A stretch of DNA of 39,427 nt from positions 1 through 39,427 of IMG/VR virus record IMGVR_UViG_3300043444_000071, one strand, 5' to 3'. The translations under genes were made by a program, and so were the position numbers. Source of the DNA: a virus. Under the pieces are notes generated by a model. That model was not told where the DNA came from and did not search any database. It saw only the letters and a program-made list of their open reading frames with translations. Shown in pieces: positions 35,966 to 39,427 of the stretch (positions within the stretch are counted from its first letter, which is position 1; each line of letters begins with the position of its first letter).

Positions 35966-36222
35966 ACTCTTTGTCTTTGTCTATGCCCCTCAACGAAGGG
36001 GAAGTAGTTGTAGAGTTTGATTGGTATGGAGCCTCTGATGATTCAGAGCCTGAATGGGATACAATGGAAGTATGGGCTTTGTTGAACACCCAAGTACCGT
36101 CAGAGAAGCGATGGGTTAAGATCAATGACTTGATTCACGAACAGGACTGGCTTAAGATTGAGAAGGAAATCTACCAACGTGAGGATGAACTAAGGCAACA
36201 AGCTTATGAAAACCAGTTCTAA
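35962..36222 (+). CDS. Acidic hypothetical protein before primase-helicase
   Basis: 86 residues from ATG 35962 (GAAGG ten bases upstream). A longer in-frame reading from 35881 would give an unlikely Cys-rich start inside the previous gene. MNSLSLSMPLNEGEVVVEFD then TMEVWALLNTQVPSEKRWVK, ending in a charged helix (LKIEKEIYQREDELRQQAYE). It overlaps the primase-helicase start by 17 bases. Function unknown. Confidence 0.75.
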   Translation: MNSLSLSMPLNEGEVVVEFDWYGASDDSEPEWDTMEVWALLNTQVPSEKRWVKINDLIHEQDWLKIEKEIYQREDELRQQAYENQF

Positions 36223-37813
36223 CTTCGTCAAGCACATACCCTGTGAGCACTGCGGTAGCTCAGACGGTAATAGCTTGTACGATGATGGGCATGAGTACTG
36301 TCATGTTTGCCAAGCTTTTAAGCCTGCTGACAGCGAGAGTGACAAACTGTCGGTAATTAGGAATAACTACAAACAAAAGGATATTACTGTGTTAACAAAC
36401 AAGGGGACAGTTAAAGCTATCCCAGAACGTAACATCACCAGCGCAACCTGCGAGAAATATGGAGTAACTCAAGACAATGGAAAACACTACTACCCTTACA
36501 CTGACGAAGGAGGAACTAGAGTTGCTTATAAGGTACGTTCAGTTGCTGACAAGAGTTTTGCCATCGAAGGAAGCTTTAAAGATGCCTCTCTATTCGGTCA
36601 ATCTCTCTTTCACACAGGTGGGAAGTACCTAACCATCGTAGAAGGTGAACTGGATGCTCTAGCAGCTTATCAGATGACTGGCTCACAGTGGCCTGTAGTG
36701 TCTATCCGCAATGGTGCTCAAGCAGCTCTAAAGGACTGCAAGGCACAGTACGAATGGATCAATAGCTTTGAGGCTGTAGTGATCTGTTTTGATGACGATG
36801 AGCCGGGCAAGAAAGCAGCTAAAGAAGTAGCAGAACTCTTTGGGCAGAAAGCTAAGATTGTCCAGCATAAGAGTGGCTACAAAGATGCTTGTGAGTACCT
36901 GATTGCAGGAGCTACTAAGGAGTTTGTCAATGAATGGTGGAGGGCTGAAGTATTTATCCCTGACGGCATCGTTAATGCTGCAACACTCTGGGAAGAAATC
37001 TGTAAGCCAGAACCTAAAGCAGAGGCACAATATCCGTGGGAAGGCCTTAACAAGCTGTTGTACGGGCTTCGTAGGGCAGAACTCATTACTGTCACCGCAG
37101 GCAGCGGCTTAGGTAAGAGTCAATTCCTGCGAGAGATTCTGTACCACTTGCTCAAGACTACCAGCTGGAACATTGGTGGATTGTTTTTGGAAGAGAGTAC
37201 AAGGAAGACTGCACGTAGCATTATGAGCCTTCACGCTAATAAGCTATTGCACCTGCCTGACACTCCAGTCACTGAAGAGGAACTTAAAGATGCTTTCGAC
37301 GCAACGCTTGGAACTAATCGCGTTTATCTATTTGACCACTTTGGTAGTTCTGATGTGGACAACATTGCTAATCGAATCCGATATATGGCTAAGGCGTGTG
37401 ATTGTCGGGTTATCTTTCTTGACCATATTAGTATCGTGGTTTCTGGTCAGGATGTAGGCGATGAACGTAAAGCAATTGATGCAATGATGACTAAGTTGCG
37501 TACACTGGTACAGGAACTTGAAGTAACACTGATCTGTGTATCACATTTACGGAGGCCACAAGGAAATGCAGGACATGAAGATGGACAAGCTGTTAGCCTC
37601 TCTCAGCTTCGAGGATCAGGAGCTATTGCGCAGCTTAGCGATGCGGTCATTACTCTCGAACGGAACAGTATGGCTGAAAATGAACTGGAACGACACCGAA
37701 CAAAAGTTGCAGTGGCAAAAAATAGATACAACGGATACACTGGCCCTGCATGTGAACTCCAGTACATCAAAGAAACAGGACGAATGTTAGAAGCAAAGGA
37801 AGAAACGCTATGA
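36206..37813 (+). CDS. DNA primase-helicase (T7 gp4-like)
   Basis: 535 residues with both activities of the T7 replication fork enzyme. The zinc domain is CEHCGSSDGNSLYDDGHEYC then HVC (residues about 13-35). The TOPRIM primase core has VEGELDALAAYQ (near 145) and ICFDDDEPGKKAA (near 195). The RecA-type helicase domain has Walker A TAGSGLGKSQFL (near 297), LEESTRKTAR, Walker B VIFLDHISIV (near 405), the arginine/His sensor CVSHLRRPQG and QLRGSGAIAQLSDAVITLER. It unwinds DNA and lays primers for the family A polymerase. Confidence 0.97.
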   Translation: MKTSSNFVKHIPCEHCGSSDGNSLYDDGHEYCHVCQAFKPADSESDKLSVIRNNYKQKDITVLTNKGTVKAIPERNITSATCEKYGVTQDNGKHYYPYTDEGGTRVAYKVRSVADKSFAIEGSFKDASLFGQSLFHTGGKYLTIVEGELDALAAYQMTGSQWPVVSIRNGAQAALKDCKAQYEWINSFEAVVICFDDDEPGKKAAKEVAELFGQKAKIVQHKSGYKDACEYLIAGATKEFVNEWWRAEVFIPDGIVNAATLWEEICKPEPKAEAQYPWEGLNKLLYGLRRAELITVTAGSGLGKSQFLREILYHLLKTTSWNIGGLFLEESTRKTARSIMSLHANKLLHLPDTPVTEEELKDAFDATLGTNRVYLFDHFGSSDVDNIANRIRYMAKACDCRVIFLDHISIVVSGQDVGDERKAIDAMMTKLRTLVQELEVTLICVSHLRRPQGNAGHEDGQAVSLSQLRGSGAIAQLSDAVITLERNSMAENELERHRTKVAVAKNRYNGYTGPACELQYIKETGRMLEAKEETL

Positions 37814-37983
37814 AGATGGATAAAATGTATCTTGAGCAGTTATCTTTAACTGACCTTGATGAAGGTGAGCCTGTGTACTTAGGGGATGATATATTCATTC
37901 TCCCTGATGGCAGCATTGTTGACTCTGATTCTGAAGACTATAAACACTACTGGAGTGAATACTATGGCACACGAGGCTGGTAA
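37810..37983 (+). CDS. Small acidic hypothetical protein, 57 residues
   Basis: ATG 37810 overlaps the helicase stop (ATGA), with AAGGAAGAAACGC upstream. MKMDKMYLEQLSLTDLDEGE then PVYLGDDIFILPDGSIVDSD is acidic and beta-rich, ending YKHYWSEYYGTRGW. It overlaps the next gene by 20 bases. No known function. Confidence 0.75.
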   Translation: MKMDKMYLEQLSLTDLDEGEPVYLGDDIFILPDGSIVDSDSEDYKHYWSEYYGTRGW

Positions 37984-38149
37984 AGGAAGTTCACCACGTA
38001 AGCAACAAGATCAAGAAGCTTATGCGGCTAACTATGAGGCCATCTTTGGACGCAAGAAGAAAGCTGAAGAAGTGCCTTTGGCATTGAAGGATTGGTCTTA
38101 CGAAGAACAACTTGAGAAAGAAACACAGAAACATGAAACCAACAGTTAG
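37964..38149 (+). CDS. Small charged protein, 61 residues
   Basis: From ATG 37964, preferred over the open frame from 37886. MAHEAGKGSSPRKQQDQEAY then AANYEAIFGRKKKAEEVPLA matches a recurrent phage text ('GKGS.pRk....y..nyd.IFg.k'), a short, basic, probably disordered protein found next to replication genes. Function unknown. Confidence 0.82.
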   Translation: MAHEAGKGSSPRKQQDQEAYAANYEAIFGRKKKAEEVPLALKDWSYEEQLEKETQKHETNS

Positions 38150-38375
38150 ATTTATCGGTGATGCAGTCTTCTACAACTACTACACCTATGAAAAAGAAGA
38201 TGAGCTTACTAAAGACACTGTGGCACGAGTGAGCGCACTTGACCACCCTGTCTGGGGTAGGGACACTGTGCGTACCAGTGTGGTGTTGCAGAAGTTCAGT
38301 GATGGTAGCTTTGAAACCATGAATACTGTTTATAGACCACTACAAAAGGAAGATAAGGATGAGCAAGCAGATTGA
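38133..38375 (+). CDS. Hypothetical protein, 80 residues
   Basis: From ATG 38133 (a TTG at 38112 is also in frame). MKPTVRFIGDAVFYNYYTYE then ARVSALDHPVWGRDTVRTSV is beta-rich; 'aaV..ldHP.WG.d.VrTS.V......g.fET.Nt.Y.P' is a conserved phage small-protein pattern I have seen beside replication genes. Function unknown. Confidence 0.78.
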   Translation: MKPTVRFIGDAVFYNYYTYEKEDELTKDTVARVSALDHPVWGRDTVRTSVVLQKFSDGSFETMNTVYRPLQKEDKDEQAD

Positions 38376-38940
38376 AGCAATGAAGCAGGCGCTGGAGGCG
38401 CTGGAAGCAAATGTTGGGTCTTATCATCCATTGCGAAGAAGTGCCATCATTACCCTCCGCACCGCCATTAGCGAGGTTGAACGCTATGAAGACGAAAAGT
38501 TTAAGCCTGACTGGATGAACTATCAAGAGGGATTTGCGGCTGGTGTCCTTGAAGGTCGAGAGCAAATGAAGCAAAGCGCGGAGGAACTACGTTCCGTAGA
38601 GCGCGTGGAGCCGGTGGCGTGGCCTTGTGTAATTGCCGAGGCTGATTTTGAGAAAAACACCATCACGCTTGAAATGCAATGTTCAGACTACAAAGTTGGA
38701 GGAGGGCAGCATTGGCTACACACCACCCCACCCGGAGGACGTCAGTCCGAGGAACTTCGTTCCGAAGAGGACTGCCTTACCGCAGCACCTGTGCAGGAGC
38801 CAGTGACAGACGTTCTGATCCGCAGCTACGTGCAAGCGTTGATTGCAAACAAACCGGACGAAGCTGCCGATGTGACAAAACGAATGGTTGACTATGTGTT
38901 TGACACTACATCACCATCAACACAAGGAGAAACCAAATGA
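38359..38940 (+). CDS. Mosaic accessory protein, 193 residues
   Basis: N-terminal coiled-coil-like MSKQIEAMKQALEALEANVG with the LRTAISEVERYE patch, a middle helix (YQEGFAAGVLEGREQMKQSA), then VEPVAWPCVIAEADFEK and HWLHTTPP, a module common to many unrelated small proteins of proteobacterial phages, and a C-terminal helix (LIRSYVQALIANKPDEAADV). The repeated LRS(E/V)E patches (EELRSVERVE, EELRSEEDCL) hint at a small internal duplication. ATG follows AAGGAAGATAAGG. Function unknown. Confidence 0.8.
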   Translation: MSKQIEAMKQALEALEANVGSYHPLRRSAIITLRTAISEVERYEDEKFKPDWMNYQEGFAAGVLEGREQMKQSAEELRSVERVEPVAWPCVIAEADFEKNTITLEMQCSDYKVGGGQHWLHTTPPGGRQSEELRSEEDCLTAAPVQEPVTDVLIRSYVQALIANKPDEAADVTKRMVDYVFDTTSPSTQGETK

Positions 38941-39401
38941 ACGAACGAATCAAACAACTTGTAGAAGCATGGGACAACGGTGTGCGAACTACCGCAGAGG
39001 CTTTGATTTCAGAAATGCGCACCGCCATTGAGGAAGCTGAGAAGCAGGAGCCTTCAGGGTTTTTCCGACATGAGGATGTGTGCGGCGATGAAGTTGGCCC
39101 ACCTGTCCCATACTATCTCACACCACCCGCAGCAACCCGCCCTGCAACCCGTGAAGAAAAGATTGTGAATCCGGGTGTGTATGAAGTGCCTGTGCAGAAC
39201 CTTCAATGCTTTCACTGCCAAGACACCATTGAAACACTGAACGACAAAGTGATGCACTTGATGGCACAGCGGCCCGTGGCGAATCCACATAAATGGCATG
39301 GGCTGACGGATGAGGAAATCCTATCTATTGTTTATGACACAAAGGTGGCCCGAGCCATCGAAGCCAAGCTACGCGAGAAGAACACAGGAGGAACAAAATG
39401 A
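38937..39401 (+). CDS. Mosaic accessory protein with GLTDEE module, 154 residues
   Basis: Complete copy of the gene whose end also appears at 1-101. N-terminal MNERIKQLVEAWDNGVRTTA and MRTAIEEAEKQEPSGFF, a linker with PVPYYLTPPAATRP, a CxxC (CFHCQDTIETLNDKVMHLMA) and the C-terminal HGLTDEEILSIVYDTKVARA module. Start overlaps the previous stop (ATGA). The GLTDEE DNA is shared with the next gene (98-508). This is typical of shuffled accessory proteins; function unknown. Confidence 0.82.
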   Translation: MNERIKQLVEAWDNGVRTTAEALISEMRTAIEEAEKQEPSGFFRHEDVCGDEVGPPVPYYLTPPAATRPATREEKIVNPGVYEVPVQNLQCFHCQDTIETLNDKVMHLMAQRPVANPHKWHGLTDEEILSIVYDTKVARAIEAKLREKNTGGTK

Positions 39402-39427
39402 ACGATCAAGAGGCACTGATTAAAGAA
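39301..39427. repeat. Terminal direct repeat of the contig (second copy)
   Basis: Identical to bases 1-127. The last 30 bases include the first ten codons of the gene complete at 98-508 (ATG at 39398). Confidence 0.9.

Noticed and set aside
1-39427. Single-subunit RNA polymerase, integrase, CI-like repressor, DNA ligase
   Set aside because: I looked for these because of the T7-like gene set and the boxes in the hub. No frame of suitable length or motif is present, so none is reported.

Overview
The window is the complete genome of a lytic, T7-like podovirus. The last 127 bases (39301-39427) repeat the first 127 exactly, so this is one circular assembly of about 39.3 kb cut open inside a gene. 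It encodes a T7-type replication set (family A DNA polymerase, gp4-like primase-helicase, single-stranded DNA-binding protein, 5'-3' exonuclease, endonuclease I) and a podoviral virion set (terminase, portal, scaffold, capsid, adaptor, nozzle, ejection proteins). I see no integrase, no CI-like repressor and no single-subunit RNA polymerase, so transcription probably uses host sigma70 RNA polymerase. Small accessory proteins of the 'EREACAKVCE / AIRARG', 'HTPGPW' and 'GLTDEE' types suggest a proteobacterial host, perhaps a freshwater betaproteobacterium. ThyX, MazG, class II ribonucleotide reductase and PhoH are typical of aquatic phages. The host assignment is inference.

Layout on the circle: a control region of about 1 kb without convincing genes (31877-32924) separates two divergent transcription units. 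Rightward from it (32925 to 39401, continuing through the origin of the coordinates to 12236) run first the small early proteins, then primase-helicase, a block of small mosaic accessory genes, DNA polymerase, a tRNA-Leu(UAA), SSB, exonuclease, a metallopeptidase, endonuclease I, ThyX, MazG, a phosphoesterase, a DUF3310 protein, class II ribonucleotide reductase, a glutaredoxin-like protein and PhoH. Leftward from it (31876 down to 12322) run a zinc-module protein, terminase small and large subunits, portal, scaffold, major capsid protein, tail and fibre proteins, adaptor, nozzle, three ejection-type proteins and the lysis cassette. The two units converge on one nested, two-way terminator at 12251-12295.

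How it works together: the rightward unit takes over the cell, makes deoxynucleotides (ribonucleotide reductase with its own reductant, ThyX, MazG) and copies and processes DNA. The leftward unit packages DNA, builds the virion and lyses the host. Genes are tightly packed with many ATGA, GTGA or TAATG stop-start overlaps, implying translational coupling.

I find no wholly new multi-gene system. The most unusual signals are in the control DNA. Two leftward promoters share a 32-bp element whose inverted repeat spans the -35 to -10 region. An 11-bp word (TCTTTAATGTT) occurs four times in two pairs and overlaps a tandem 11-bp iteron array. Two ACACTATAGGTAG copies resemble T7/SP6-class promoter cores although no phage RNA polymerase is encoded. 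Other points of note are an in-frame stop in a small gene, an 18-residue hydrophobic peptide gene coupled at both ends, and a Ser/Ala heptad fibre stalk.
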